Shown here piece by piece: positions 1-8,083 of a stretch of DNA of 39,051 nucleotides. Each line of letters starts with the position of its first letter. The stretch's first letter is position 1. The position numbers and the translations under genes were made by a program. This stretch comes from an uncultured Bacteroidaceae bacterium (GTDB taxonomy: Bacteria > Bacteroidota > Bacteroidia > Bacteroidales > Bacteroidaceae). The stretch covers positions 1 to 39,051 of the forward strand of contig CAJORF010000147.1 of NCBI GenBank assembly GCA_905236985.1. The letters run 5' to 3'. The notes beneath the pieces were generated by a model that saw only the letters and a list, made by a program, of their open reading frames with translations, had not been told where the DNA came from and did no database searches.

Positions 1-2796
1 ACCATTCTCATCAACAGTAGCAACCGTTTCATCGCTGGATGCGTAAGTGATGGCATTGAAGGAAGCGGTGGCGGGCTCGGTAGCAGCTGTAATCTGCGCC
101 GTTGTGCCAGCTTCTATTTCTGCGTTGTCGATGGAAGCAGATACACCAGTGTTGGCAGTGTAGGAGGTCATGTACATTTCAACCTTGTCGTAGCAAAGCC
201 ACTTTGCACCAGAGCAGTCACCCTCGAAACCAATCTTCAGAGTGCGGTCGGTAACGGTTACAGTGACTGTGTTAGGATACTTATTCTGTGCAAAGAGAGC
301 GGCAGCACCAGAACAAGAACCAACACCGCTGTCATTAGCCTTTACGTCAACCTTCTCGTCGTTGGCGTAGAACTTAACGTCTGTGCCACTGGTGAACGCC
401 TGAACAGTTACGGTATATGTGCCATTAGGAATGTTCTCAATGGTCTGATAGTTGTCAACAGCTGCATTATATACCTGTGCGGCGAAGTTTGTATTATTCT
501 GTGTACCACCAACATCATACTGGCTCCAAGCATTCACATTATAGCCACCTGCAGAGAGGTTACGGCTGATGTTGGCTTGCTTCACATAATAGGTAGCGTC
601 AACGGGATTCTCGTTGGTGGCAGCGGCAAGAGTCTTGTCGCGGTCTTTCTTTGAGATGAAGTACCACTGAGCATAGGTACTGGAAGCATCTGCGGCTTCA
701 TTCGACACATAAGTGTTTCCAGCCCATGCACTTATGAATGCACTGCCGTCGGCTGTGCTGATAGAGAACTTACCATCACCAATACTATTGATATAAAGGT
801 TCGTGGATGATGCATCAATATAGCTGCCACCCATAAAGTGGTCATTTGCGTTGTTATAAGTATATGAGTCGAGAGTATAGACGCCATCGCCTACCTTGAG
901 GCCGAAAGGTATGCCATGTTCGATAATCGAAGCGTGTGTACCCCAGTCGTTACCACCACCAAGGAATTGGCCAGTGGCAGCGTTCATTATGTAATAGTCG
1001 CCGTCTGTCAACTCTGTGGTAAAGAATGCGGGAGCGGGAGCATCAGCCACGGTAATCGTAGCAGTGGTCTGCACGTCATCGGCACCGTTAGCAATTGCAG
1101 TAATGGTTGCAGTACCGGGCTTAAGAGCGGTCACAACACCACCTGCAACGGAGGCAACGGTTACATCACTGGATGTCCAAGTAATAGTCTTATCATTTGC
1201 ATTTTCGGGAAGGATCGTGGCTGTGAGAGTAGCAGTACGACCAGTCTGTATTGATACATTTGTCTGGTCAAGGGTAATGCTTTCAGGAATTGTATTAGCA
1301 TCAATCTCCTCTTGAGTGAGTTGGCGTGCATAGGTCAATTTCACGTTGTCGAAGAGGAACCAACGAGCTGCAATAGGAGTAACGGTGTTCTTTGTACCGA
1401 TTCTCAGTTTGCCACGGAAATAAAGCACCTCACCAGTGGTATAGGTGTTCAGTACATCGCCCTCTACATCTACGAGAGCCACTTCCTCATTGCTGGAAGA
1501 GCCATAGACACCGCAAGTGGGGGAGAAAACTGTGTAGTCGCCACCCTCACCGTTGAGTGAGTTGTACATATCTGCACTAATGGTATAGACACCTGCGGGC
1601 AGGTTTTCAATCTCCTGATAGATGTCAAAAGTTGCTGCTGCACGATCCGAAGCGTTACCTGCCCAGTATTCCATGCGGGAATCACCTTGGATAGCACAGT
1701 TACCACCATAGGGGATGTATCTAGTCCAACCATCGTAATTACCACCATCAAAGTCGGGGTTGGTGATGTAAGCTGTCATATCAAGTCCGTTGCCGGGCTG
1801 CTTGGTAGCAAGAACACCTGTATTGAAGGCCGCTTTCATGGCAGCGATTTCAGTTACACCATCGGTGGCCGTACGATTGTTGTAAGCAGCAATAGCTTCG
1901 CTTACGCCATCTGCTGCCTCGTACGCTGCCGTGCCATAGCTGTCAAAGAGTAGAGCTTTATCCATCTGAGCCTTGATAGCGGCATAACTGGCAACGCTGT
2001 TGCTTGCATTGTTGATTGCAGTGGTCAGTGTTGCAATAGCTGCTGTGACCTGAGATGTGAGTGTGAAAGTGTTGCGATCTACCATAGCGGCGGTCAAGGC
2101 CGTCTGAACATCGGCGTTCATGGGTTGTCCATCTAAGCCCTCAGCATCTGCATATTTAGCATCATAATCAACAAGATAGTCATCAAGGCTGTACTTGTAA
2201 AGCTTCATTGGGCCAAAAATACACCATGAACAGTAAGTGTCTATATAGCCATTAAATCCCAACTCAATTGCGCCAGCCTCTGTGACGGTGAAATCGAAAG
2301 CTTCTTCAAAATCGCCAATACTGAATGCATAAGCAGCACGACCCATATCGTTCTTGACCTTAGCATTCTTGTATTTGCCGTTACCGTTTTGCAATTCAGA
2401 ATTCTCAGCGGCCGTCACAGCATGAATGTATTTCTGCGTTTCGCCAGCAAAGATGTAAGCCTTTGTGTTGGTGCCATTGCCATTACCTTCACGATAGAAA
2501 GCGTTGACAGCAATGCGATAGTCACCAGCAGGAAGATTAACTACCTGGCTGAAACGGAAGGATTTGCTGTTGCCGATAGCAGTGCCAGGATTTGCACTCC
2601 AAGAATGATAGAACTCAATGGCATTAACATCCATCGAGGTGTCGAGTGTTCCCGCAATCTCACCAGTGATGGTCCAGCCATCTTTTGAACTGAGGTCAGC
2701 ATTCGTCAAATAGGTTGACGTAATGTCTTCTTGAGCATTTACGCTCAAGCCGACCATTGCCGCCATAGCGGCCAAGAAGAGTTTGATTTTCTTCAT
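1..2796 (-). CDS. Large secreted multidomain surface protein with Big_2 domains (3' end outside window)
   Basis: The frame is open without a stop from the ATG at 2796 to the left edge, so only the first 932 residues are present. It begins with a signal peptide (MKKIKLFLAAMAAMVGLSVNAQ). A jelly-roll/CBM-like module follows (about 25-195, with LPAGDYRIAV), then a helical FIVAR-like spacer, a second jelly-roll-like module (about 330-490), a Big_2 immunoglobulin-like domain (about 495-580, ending GTATITA), a beta-trefoil-like module (about 590-710, GDYYIMNAATGQFLGGG), a third CBM-like module and the start of a second Big_2 domain. The start and signal peptide closely match those of the protein at 4022-7318, and the trefoil-like module is shared. 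By analogy with that neighbour it probably ends in a T9SS-like tail. A role in binding extracellular glycan or host material is inference; no catalytic motif is visible. Confidence 0.8.
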   Translation of the reverse strand, partial: MKKIKLFLAAMAAMVGLSVNAQEDITSTYLTNADLSSKDGWTITGEIAGTLDTSMDVNAIEFYHSWSANPGTAIGNSKSFRFSQVVNLPAGDYRIAVNAFYREGNGNGTNTKAYIFAGETQKYIHAVTAAENSELQNGNGKYKNAKVKNDMGRAAYAFSIGDFEEAFDFTVTEAGAIELGFNGYIDTYCSWCIFGPMKLYKYSLDDYLVDYDAKYADAEGLDGQPMNADVQTALTAAMVDRNTFTLTSQVTAAIATLTTAINNASNSVASYAAIKAQMDKALLFDSYGTAAYEAADGVSEAIAAYNNRTATDGVTEIAAMKAAFNTGVLATKQPGNGLDMTAYITNPDFDGGNYDGWTRYIPYGGNCAIQGDSRMEYWAGNASDRAAATFDIYQEIENLPAGVYTISADMYNSLNGEGGDYTVFSPTCGVYGSSSNEEVALVDVEGDVLNTYTTGEVLYFRGKLRIGTKNTVTPIAARWFLFDNVKLTYARQLTQEEIDANTIPESITLDQTNVSIQTGRTATLTATILPENANDKTITWTSSDVTVASVAGGVVTALKPGTATITAIANGADDVQTTATITVADAPAPAFFTTELTDGDYYIMNAATGQFLGGGNDWGTHASIIEHGIPFGLKVGDGVYTLDSYTYNNANDHFMGGSYIDASSTNLYINSIGDGKFSISTADGSAFISAWAGNTYVSNEAADASSTYAQWYFISKKDRDKTLAAATNENPVDATYYVKQANISRNLSAGGYNVNAWSQYDVGGTQNNTNFAAQVYNAAVDNYQTIENIPNGTYTVTVQAFTSGTDVKFYANDEKVDVKANDSGVGSCSGAAALFAQNKYPNTVTVTVTDRTLKIGFEGDCSGAKWLCYDKVEMYMTSYTANTGVSASIDNAEIEAGTTAQITAATEPATASFNAITYASSDETVATVDENG

Positions 2797-2806
2797 TTTG
2801 TTTTTG

Positions 2807-2828
2807 TTAGTTAATAATTGAGTGAATT
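2807..2828 (-). repeat. 22-bp leader sequence shared with the gene at 7318
   Basis: These 22 bases, just upstream of the start at 2796, are identical to 7331-7352, just upstream of the start at 7318. With the near-identical signal-peptide codons this shows that the two secreted-protein genes share a duplicated or conserved 5' end. I see no TAnnTTTG promoter element between the toxin stop and the start, so transcription may come from the TA promoter. Confidence 0.7.
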
Positions 2829-2862
2829 AAAATTGTGGATAATATGTTGTTTTGATTATTTG

Positions 2863-3215
2863 TCAAATCAGATCGTTGTTCTTCAGAAGTTGTTTGAGCT
2901 CTTTATCAGAAATGGTTTCACGTTCAGACTTGTCATATATCGTGAGTAAGGTCACGTTTGCACCGTCAGAACTAATGAGCACCGTGTGCGTTATGACTCT
3001 TGCACCCCCACTTTTGCCTTTACCCTTGGATGTGTTTGAAATCGCACTTTCCGCAGATTGTTACCGAGATGAGTTCCCATGAACGGATTGGCACGGAGGT
3101 CAGACACGAAAGAGTGTAAATCCTCAAGCATAGAAGGATACTTCTTAGAAAGTTCCTTTACATCCTTTCGGAATCTTTGGGAAAATAGAATGCTATTGTT
3201 CATCCAGTTCATCAA
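2863..3215 (-). pseudogene. RelE/ParE-family toxin, frameshifted
   Basis: The first frame (from 3215, or the ATG at 3203) encodes a RelE/ParE-like N-terminal half with FSQRFRKDVKELSKKYPS and GTHLGNNLRKVR. It then runs into out-of-frame residues and a stop at 2991. The family's C-terminal half continues in another frame (KGKGKSGGARVITHTVLIS, LLTIYDKSERETISDKEL) to a TGA at 2863-2865. The break lies near 3042-3048. The frame change equals a net loss of 1 mod 3 bases; the expected KVRxAIS junction would fit a loss of about 7 bases, possibly between CGA repeats. The toxin is therefore probably inactive, unless this is an assembly error. It follows and overlaps the intact antitoxin at 3193-3450. 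Confidence 0.8.
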
Positions 3216-3450
3216 ATAGTTCTTCTACAGGTCTAGCCTCTATTTTTCCCTCCTGAATGAGTTTGAATTCCTTCAGAGCCAAATCAATGCGGTGAAGAGT
3301 TTCAGCTTTTTCAGCACTCATTGCCTTGGTCTTCGGTCTTAGCACTCTCTTGATGTATCTCTCAAAAAGTGCAGAGACACTCATACCGCGCTCTTCAGCA
3401 TAGGCCTGAGCGTCGGCATAAAGTGCATTATCTATGGTTATTGTCTGCAT
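3193..3450 (-). CDS. Type II antitoxin, probably ribbon-helix-helix
   Basis: An 85-residue protein. Its N-terminus (MQTITIDNALYADAQAYAEE) has the short beta-strand-then-helix look of ribbon-helix-helix DNA-binding antitoxins. The C-terminal part is charged and helical (LKEFKLIQEGKIEARPVEEL), as in toxin-neutralising tails. Its 3' end overlaps the start of the RelE-like toxin gene, the usual antitoxin-first arrangement. It would normally bind the toxin and repress its own promoter (-7 element at 3502-3509). The toxin is frameshifted, so this antitoxin may be an orphan kept for regulation or as an anti-addiction protein. The exact antitoxin family is not certain. Confidence 0.75.
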   Translation of the reverse strand: MQTITIDNALYADAQAYAEERGMSVSALFERYIKRVLRPKTKAMSAEKAETLHRIDLALKEFKLIQEGKIEARPVEELFDELDEQ

Positions 3451-3488
3451 AAGCTATTGTGTTTTCAAAAGAAGATAGATAAAAACGA

Positions 3489-3577
3489 CAATTTTCGGGG
3501 GCAAAGTTACTAATTAAATATGGTTCGTGCGTGCTAATGGATGGTTAAAAGAAGTTAATAGCGTTGATTTTACACTT
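3489..3577 (-). promoter_or_regulatory. Promoter region of first TA module, homologous to that of the second
   Basis: Read on the minus strand, a -7 element TAACTTTG (3502-3509) fits the Bacteroidetes TAnnTTTG consensus and precedes the antitoxin ATG at 3450. The surrounding 87 bp (3491-3577) aligns with 7998-8083 upstream of the second TA module. Shared blocks include cgtgcgtg, ggttaaaaga, gttaa, gattttacactt and the (A/T)TCGGGG stretch next to the -7 element. Confidence 0.65.
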
Positions 3578-3650
3578 GTTCGGAGGCCAATAAGGCATCT
3601 TCGAGCTGCTGAACACCCTCTGCACGCTCTTGGCCACACGATGAAACAAT

Positions 3651-3680
3651 GAGCCCCGCACTTCTGTTGGTGCGGGGCTC
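3651..3680 (-). terminator. Strong stem-loop, probable terminator
   Basis: A perfect 10-bp GC-rich stem (GAGCCCCGCA / TGCGGGGCTC) with a 10-base loop lies downstream of the 61-residue peptide gene and upstream of the TA promoter. The following T-rich tract on the minus strand is weak, so termination is likely but not certain. Confidence 0.55.
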
Positions 3681-3721
3681 AGATATCGGTGGGCTAATGT
3701 CCTTGCGGACATAGCGTGGGA

Positions 3722-3907
3722 TTAATAATCAAAGATGCTTTCGCCGAAGAAGTTGCTTTTAACATCTGCCTCATCGGGAACGTCTTCTTCTTCTTCGGCC
3801 TGCTGGATACCAGAGTTTCCACTGATATTATCGATACTTGCGGCCAGCATTTGCTCAGCGACAGCAATTGTCACATCAATTGCGGGAGAAATATATGTCT
3901 TTTTCAT
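3722..3907 (-). CDS. Small acidic peptide of unknown function (61 aa)
   Basis: The ATG at 3907 opens a 61-residue peptide. It has an N-terminal segment MKKTYISPAIDVTIAVAEQM, then LAASIDNISGNSGIQ, an acidic cluster (QAEEEEDVPDEAD) and an aromatic C-terminus (FFGESIFDY). Short proteins starting MKK-Y-xx-P are common in Prevotella-type genomes and have no assigned function that I know. There is no clear signal peptide. The leader-like front and the variable acidic tail resemble a precursor-peptide layout, but no maturation enzyme is nearby, so that is speculation. It lies 114 bp downstream of the large secreted protein at 4022 and is followed by a strong stem-loop. Confidence 0.55.
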   Translation of the reverse strand: MKKTYISPAIDVTIAVAEQMLAASIDNISGNSGIQQAEEEEDVPDEADVKSNFFGESIFDY

Positions 3908-3917
3908 ATTCGTAGGA

Positions 3918-4010
3918 AGTTAAATCTAATTTAGGTTGATATGGAACTTAAATCTTACTGAAATCTCAACTTAAATAATTAGGCTTCAATTTAAGATAGA
4001 TTTAAGTCCC
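3918..4010. repeat. Cluster of five TTAAAT/ATTTAA motifs
   Basis: Between the genes at 3907 and 4022 lie agttaaatct (3918), acttaaatct (3946), acttaaataa (3969), atttaagata (3989) and atttaagtcc (4000), three in one orientation and two in the other. CTTAAAT at 3970-3976 can pair with ATTTAAG at 3989-3995. This could be a regulatory site array or weak stem-loops. Confidence 0.5.
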
Positions 4011-4021
4011 ACGCTTCTCTT

Positions 4022-7000
4022 TTACTTAACAAGTACTTTCTTACCGTTGACAATGTAGATGCCCTTCTGAGCCTTGTTCACACGCTGACCGGAGAGAGTG
4101 TAGATCACGCCGTTCTCGGTAGCAGCGTCGCTGTTGATAGCGTCAATAGCGGTCTCGAGACCGTCGATGTAGAGCTTGACTTCCACCTGGCTGTTGCCAG
4201 TGATTTCATGAGTCTTATTCTCAATGTAAGCACGGAAGGCCTTCATATTGGTGTTACCTGCGCTCTTGTAGATAGCGCCATTGCCGATAAAGTAGTCAAG
4301 AGCTTCAACAGTAATAGGAGCATAGACACCGACGAAGTTGAAGTTGGTGCCTCCAACCTTAGCTTCTTCAGCAGCTACAATCTGCACACCTTCGAAGGTC
4401 TGCTTTGCACTTGCAGCGGTAGCCTTCACGAGAACAGGAACGTTAGCTGTGATGGAACCGTCACCCTTGTTGAAGTTGATTACAGCACGTTTGGGATCTG
4501 CGCTATACTCGGAGAAAGCATAAACTTCAGTGCCAGTGCCGAAAGCGGCGGCCACCTGATTAGCGGTCAGCGTGAAGGGAACAACAACAGTGTTGTAACC
4601 CTCCTTGATGGTGCGGGTCATAGTAACATCAGCAATGATGGTGTTGGTAATGGTGTTAGGAACAGCCTCGTCGTATGCAACATCCTGTGCCAACTTGGTT
4701 GTCGAAAGCAGTTCGCCGTCGGCGATAGACATCCACTGGTACTGGGAAGAAGCTTCAGCGTAGAACGTCATGGTAACCTCGGTCTGTTCGCTCAGTGAGA
4801 AGGGGAGGAAACGCCACTGCCAACCAAAGCCATTGCCATTGTTGACAAACTCGCCATCGTTCCAACTGGCCTCACCTGCCTTGTTGATACCACGAGCTGT
4901 ATTACCTGCATTCGGGAGCGTTACGGTTTTGCTTGTTGCAGAGCAACTGACAAGACTTGTAGTGTTTGCAGAAGCGCGTGCAGCCACCTTGATGACATAG
5001 TCACCAGCGGGCAGAGTGCAAGTCTTCTGATACTGGATAGTCCAGCCATTGGCATTGCCCCAACCAGCGGAGGCCTGCTCGTAATATGCGTGGGTTACGC
5101 CACTCCAGTGCTCGTAGTCGAGATAGTTGGGGTCAGCTTTCTCACCAGCCACAGTAGCTGTGCCAGTCCAAGAACCAAAGTCGCCAATCAGACCTGTAGC
5201 AGAGAAGGTGTAGTCAGAAGCCACCTTGTTATACTGAGCAACGTTCAGGTTCTGAACGGCAACAGCAGCCTCTGCAGCGGTGGTGGGATCTGCTACGCCA
5301 AAAGCGGAACCCCAGAGGTTCTCGCACTCTGTTTTAGCCAGAACCCAAGCGTTGTAGCTCGGAGCAGCAGCCTTGAAGGTGGCAGTAGCAGCATCAAGAG
5401 CCTGAATCTTCTCCAAATAGTTGGCCTTTGAAGAACCGTCGGGAGCATCGTCAATAGCGTCTGTCACAGCGGTTCTTTCACTACCGCTGACATTCTTGTA
5501 AGCCTGGGCATCCAAAGCCTCATTGGCAGCAGTAACAGCATCATTCCACTGCTGAGCATAAACAGAATAGTCGGGAGCACCGTAGTACTTCAGCGTGAAG
5601 TCGCGGAAGATAGTCCACTTGTCGGTCTGAGTGTCTTGGTTATCAATACCAATCTCTACATCCTGATTAGACTCGATGATGAACTTCAGGGCAACCTTAC
5701 CATTGCCACCGTCGAAGTATGTCTGTGCTTCAGCCATGGTATTCACTTCTGTGTTAGGTACACCAGGAATGAGAATCTTGTCATCACCGGCATAGAAGTA
5801 TGTACTATGGTTACCTGCACGGTGGAAACCGGTAACGCCAAACTCCCAAGTACCAGAAGTCAGAGCAAGAGTCTGATAGAACTTGAAGTTGTTGTTGTAG
5901 AACTCGCACTCGTTATAGTTACAAACAGCCCAGCTACCGTCTGTGCGAGCAGAACCATTCTCAACAGCAGTCCAAAAGTCTGTATTCTGGCGAACGCCTG
6001 CATTGTCAACCATCACTGAGGTTACATCGATGTAACCAGGATCTGTGGGAACCTCAACATTGGCAAGAGCTGTCAGGAAGTTAAAACGGAGAGTGGGGAT
6101 AGCAGCGTCAATAGCTTCAGTTGTGGTAGCAGACTCAACATCAGGCAATTCAACACTTGCGGAGATTGCCAATGCAGCGTCTCTGATAGCTGCATAGCGT
6201 GAATAGCTGCCCTGCAGAGCCTTGGCAGCATTCACGAGGCTCGACAGTTCGGAAGATGCATTGGAGATAGCCTCTTCTGTTGTCAGAGCATCCATGTCAA
6301 TGCCATCAGCGTAGTTCTTGGCAGCGTTGTAAGCAGCTGTGGTGGTGGTGCCTTGGAGAGCAGACACGGCATCAATCTGAGCCTGGAGGGCTGCCTTCAA
6401 CTCAGAGAGGTCAAGACCCTTGTAGAGAAGGACGAATGAGCGCCATACCAACCAGTGGTCGCCGGTGGAGTTGTCGGCGGTCAGGCCAATCTCGAGGTTT
6501 CCTCCGGCGTGGGTGAACGCAAGCGTGTTCACGCCATTGCCGTTATTGAACCAAGTGTTGGCTTCACCACGATTGTTAGCCTCGCCGGTGCTGGCGGTGG
6601 CGATGCTCATGGTGTTGGAACCTGCATTGAGGGTTGCCGTCATGTCAGTGCGGGTGAATGCTACGGCGATGAGATCGTAGGAACCTGCAGGCAGGTTGGC
6701 TACAGTCTGTTTGATGGAAGCACCACTTGCATTCCAGAACTCGGCGCATATATTACCGTTATCGAAAGTCGGGGTTGGGGAAGTGGTCCAACCAGTTGCG
6801 TTAGCTACCGGCATGTTATTTGTAATCCATGACTGTACAAGCTGCCAACGGCCGTAGTCGTCGGTCACAGCATCGGCGGGACCCACAATCGTGTTGTCAG
6901 CACTGGCCGTCATATATGAGCCAGCACCACCGCTATGGTTGTCCTTGGAAACGATGGTATAGACAGGGCCATTGTTGGCATCGGCCACCTTCGTGAAAGT

Positions 7001-7318
7001 CCACGTGGAGTTTTTATCGCGAGACTGGTCTGCGTAGATGACAGGATCGCCAAGGCGTTCAAAGCCATAACCACTGCCGTTCACATTGGTGCGGAGTTTG
7101 TAGGCACCGTCGTATTCCTCAACAGTCAACGTCAGCGCATTGAAACCAGTGCTGGCCTGAGTACCCCAACCATTGCCTCTTGTTAAGAACTGGCCTTTAC
7201 CGACGTTGTAGAGGTAAAAGTCACCTGCTCCAACCTCGGATGCTGTCCACGACTGAGCTTGCACGCCCATCGTGACCATTGCCGCGATAGCGGCAAAGAA
7301 GAGTTTGATTTTCTTCAT
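4022..7318 (-). CDS. Large secreted surface protein with T9SS-like C-terminal tail (1098 aa)
   Basis: The signal peptide (MKKIKLFFAAIAAMVTMGVQAQ) is followed by a beta-trefoil-like module (about 27-165, GDFYLYNVGKGQFLTRGNGW). Three jelly-roll/CBM-like modules come next, near 170-300, 430-590 and 740-890, each with a phrase like LPAGSYDLIAV or LPAGDYVIKVAA. They are separated by helical, Ala-rich FIVAR-like spacers (about 305-400 and 600-690). A beta-rich domain (about 905-1060) common near the end of Prevotella secreted proteins precedes the tail. The tail (YTLSGQRVNKAQKGIYIVNG, then KKVLVK) has the form of a T9SS type A sorting signal, so the protein is probably exported and attached to the cell surface. 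No catalytic residues are recognisable; an adhesin or binding role is inference. It starts 72 bp after the stop of a TA toxin. Confidence 0.8.
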   Translation of the reverse strand: MKKIKLFFAAIAAMVTMGVQAQSWTASEVGAGDFYLYNVGKGQFLTRGNGWGTQASTGFNALTLTVEEYDGAYKLRTNVNGSGYGFERLGDPVIYADQSRDKNSTWTFTKVADANNGPVYTIVSKDNHSGGAGSYMTASADNTIVGPADAVTDDYGRWQLVQSWITNNMPVANATGWTTSPTPTFDNGNICAEFWNASGASIKQTVANLPAGSYDLIAVAFTRTDMTATLNAGSNTMSIATASTGEANNRGEANTWFNNGNGVNTLAFTHAGGNLEIGLTADNSTGDHWLVWRSFVLLYKGLDLSELKAALQAQIDAVSALQGTTTTAAYNAAKNYADGIDMDALTTEEAISNASSELSSLVNAAKALQGSYSRYAAIRDAALAISASVELPDVESATTTEAIDAAIPTLRFNFLTALANVEVPTDPGYIDVTSVMVDNAGVRQNTDFWTAVENGSARTDGSWAVCNYNECEFYNNNFKFYQTLALTSGTWEFGVTGFHRAGNHSTYFYAGDDKILIPGVPNTEVNTMAEAQTYFDGGNGKVALKFIIESNQDVEIGIDNQDTQTDKWTIFRDFTLKYYGAPDYSVYAQQWNDAVTAANEALDAQAYKNVSGSERTAVTDAIDDAPDGSSKANYLEKIQALDAATATFKAAAPSYNAWVLAKTECENLWGSAFGVADPTTAAEAAVAVQNLNVAQYNKVASDYTFSATGLIGDFGSWTGTATVAGEKADPNYLDYEHWSGVTHAYYEQASAGWGNANGWTIQYQKTCTLPAGDYVIKVAARASANTTSLVSCSATSKTVTLPNAGNTARGINKAGEASWNDGEFVNNGNGFGWQWRFLPFSLSEQTEVTMTFYAEASSQYQWMSIADGELLSTTKLAQDVAYDEAVPNTITNTIIADVTMTRTIKEGYNTVVVPFTLTANQVAAAFGTGTEVYAFSEYSADPKRAVINFNKGDGSITANVPVLVKATAASAKQTFEGVQIVAAEEAKVGGTNFNFVGVYAPITVEALDYFIGNGAIYKSAGNTNMKAFRAYIENKTHEITGNSQVEVKLYIDGLETAIDAINSDAATENGVIYTLSGQRVNKAQKGIYIVNGKKVLVK

Positions 7319-7330
7319 TTTGTTAATAAT

Positions 7331-7352
7331 TTAGTTAATAATTGAGTGAATT
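7331..7352 (-). repeat. Second copy of the 22-bp shared leader sequence
   Basis: Identical to 2807-2828 and in the same place relative to the start codon. The rest of the leader is AT-rich, and no Shine-Dalgarno sequence is visible, as is normal in Bacteroidetes. Confidence 0.7.
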
Positions 7353-7390
7353 GAAAATAAGGATGAATGTATATGTCTGGGTTAAAGGGT

Positions 7391-7711
7391 TTAAGAGTTT
7401 AAGGAATCGTTATGCATGTTCTGTTCGTGACTGGTATCTTCGATGGTGATGGTGTCACCGTTGATGGTGTAAGCGTAGTACCATTTCCCTGCCTTTGCCA
7501 TGTGCCATCCTTCGTTTTGCCAGCGTTTGAGAGTGGGAGGGCGGCGGAGAAGGGATTGCTCAATTTGAAACATGGAATCGATATATTGGTTGATGAATCT
7601 TCTCATGTCATCAAAAGAGAAAGTGTGTCTGTATCTTAGTTGTACATGACGATAGAACACCCTTATCTTCTGCGCTGCCCGCGGCTTAATGACATACTGA
7701 TACTGTTTCAT
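7391..7711 (-). CDS. Type II toxin, RelE/ParE family
   Basis: A 106-residue basic protein. The central RYRHTFSFDD, LLRRPPTLKRW and C-terminal KWYYAYTINGDTITIEDTSH resemble a Bacteroidales branch of RelE/ParE toxins; in RelE-type members these cut mRNA on the ribosome. The reading frame is full length and unbroken, unlike the other two toxins in the window. Its start overlaps the upstream antitoxin gene by 26 bp, so the two are probably translationally coupled. It ends 72 bp before the start of the large secreted protein at 7318. The family assignment rests on recalled motifs and layout. Confidence 0.7.
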   Translation of the reverse strand: MKQYQYVIKPRAAQKIRVFYRHVQLRYRHTFSFDDMRRFINQYIDSMFQIEQSLLRRPPTLKRWQNEGWHMAKAGKWYYAYTINGDTITIEDTSHEQNMHNDSLNS

Positions 7712-7955
7712 CTTTTACATTGTAAATATCACGTAAGTCATCTATAAGTATATCTCTGAATTCATCTAACGAGAAAGTTTCTTTAGCTTGAGGCAGTGGA
7801 GGCAAATCACCGTGATCTTCATAGAGCCAAGGGTCAGAGTAGTCAATCAAAGAATCAATATCGTTGACATAGAACAGTCCAGATTCAATAATCATGGCGA
7901 GCATATCCCTTGCCCGAGCATCCTTCTTGTCGTATGAAAGGGTTACTGTACACAT
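7686..7955 (-). CDS. Antitoxin partner of the RelE/ParE toxin
   Basis: From the ATG at 7955 the protein has 89 residues, starting MCTVTLSYDKKDARARDML. This resembles the short N-terminal strand plus helix of Bacteroidales antitoxins that precede RelE/ParE toxins. The C-terminal half is strongly acidic (DYSDPWLYEDHGDLPPLP, DEFRDILIDDLRDI), suiting neutralisation of a basic toxin. The frame can be extended to a GTG at 7997, but that codon lies only about 12 bases past the -7 element at 8009-8016, leaving almost no leader, so ATG 7955 is preferred. It overlaps the toxin gene by 26 bp. Confidence 0.65.
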   Translation of the reverse strand: MCTVTLSYDKKDARARDMLAMIIESGLFYVNDIDSLIDYSDPWLYEDHGDLPPLPQAKETFSLDEFRDILIDDLRDIYNVKDETVSVCH

Positions 7956-7997
7956 AGACTGTTGAGTTAATCGGTGTGAAATGATGTTTAAAACCAC

Positions 7998-8083
7998 ATT
8001 ATCGGGGACAAAGATATAGTTTATTATTGTACGGGGGCGTGCGTGAGAGGTTAAAAGATGTTAACAATGGCGATTTTACACTT
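7998..8083 (-). promoter_or_regulatory. Promoter region of second TA module
   Basis: The minus strand carries TATCTTTG at 8009-8016, a match to TAnnTTTG. The whole block aligns with 3491-3577 in front of the first TA module. Its upstream end meets the stop codon of the PL11 gene (8082-8084), so this intergenic region consists almost entirely of the shared block. Confidence 0.7.

Noticed and set aside
7686-7997. GTG start at 7997 for the second antitoxin
   Set aside because: It lies only about 12 bases past the -7 element; the ATG at 7955 gives a normal leader and a family-like N-terminus.
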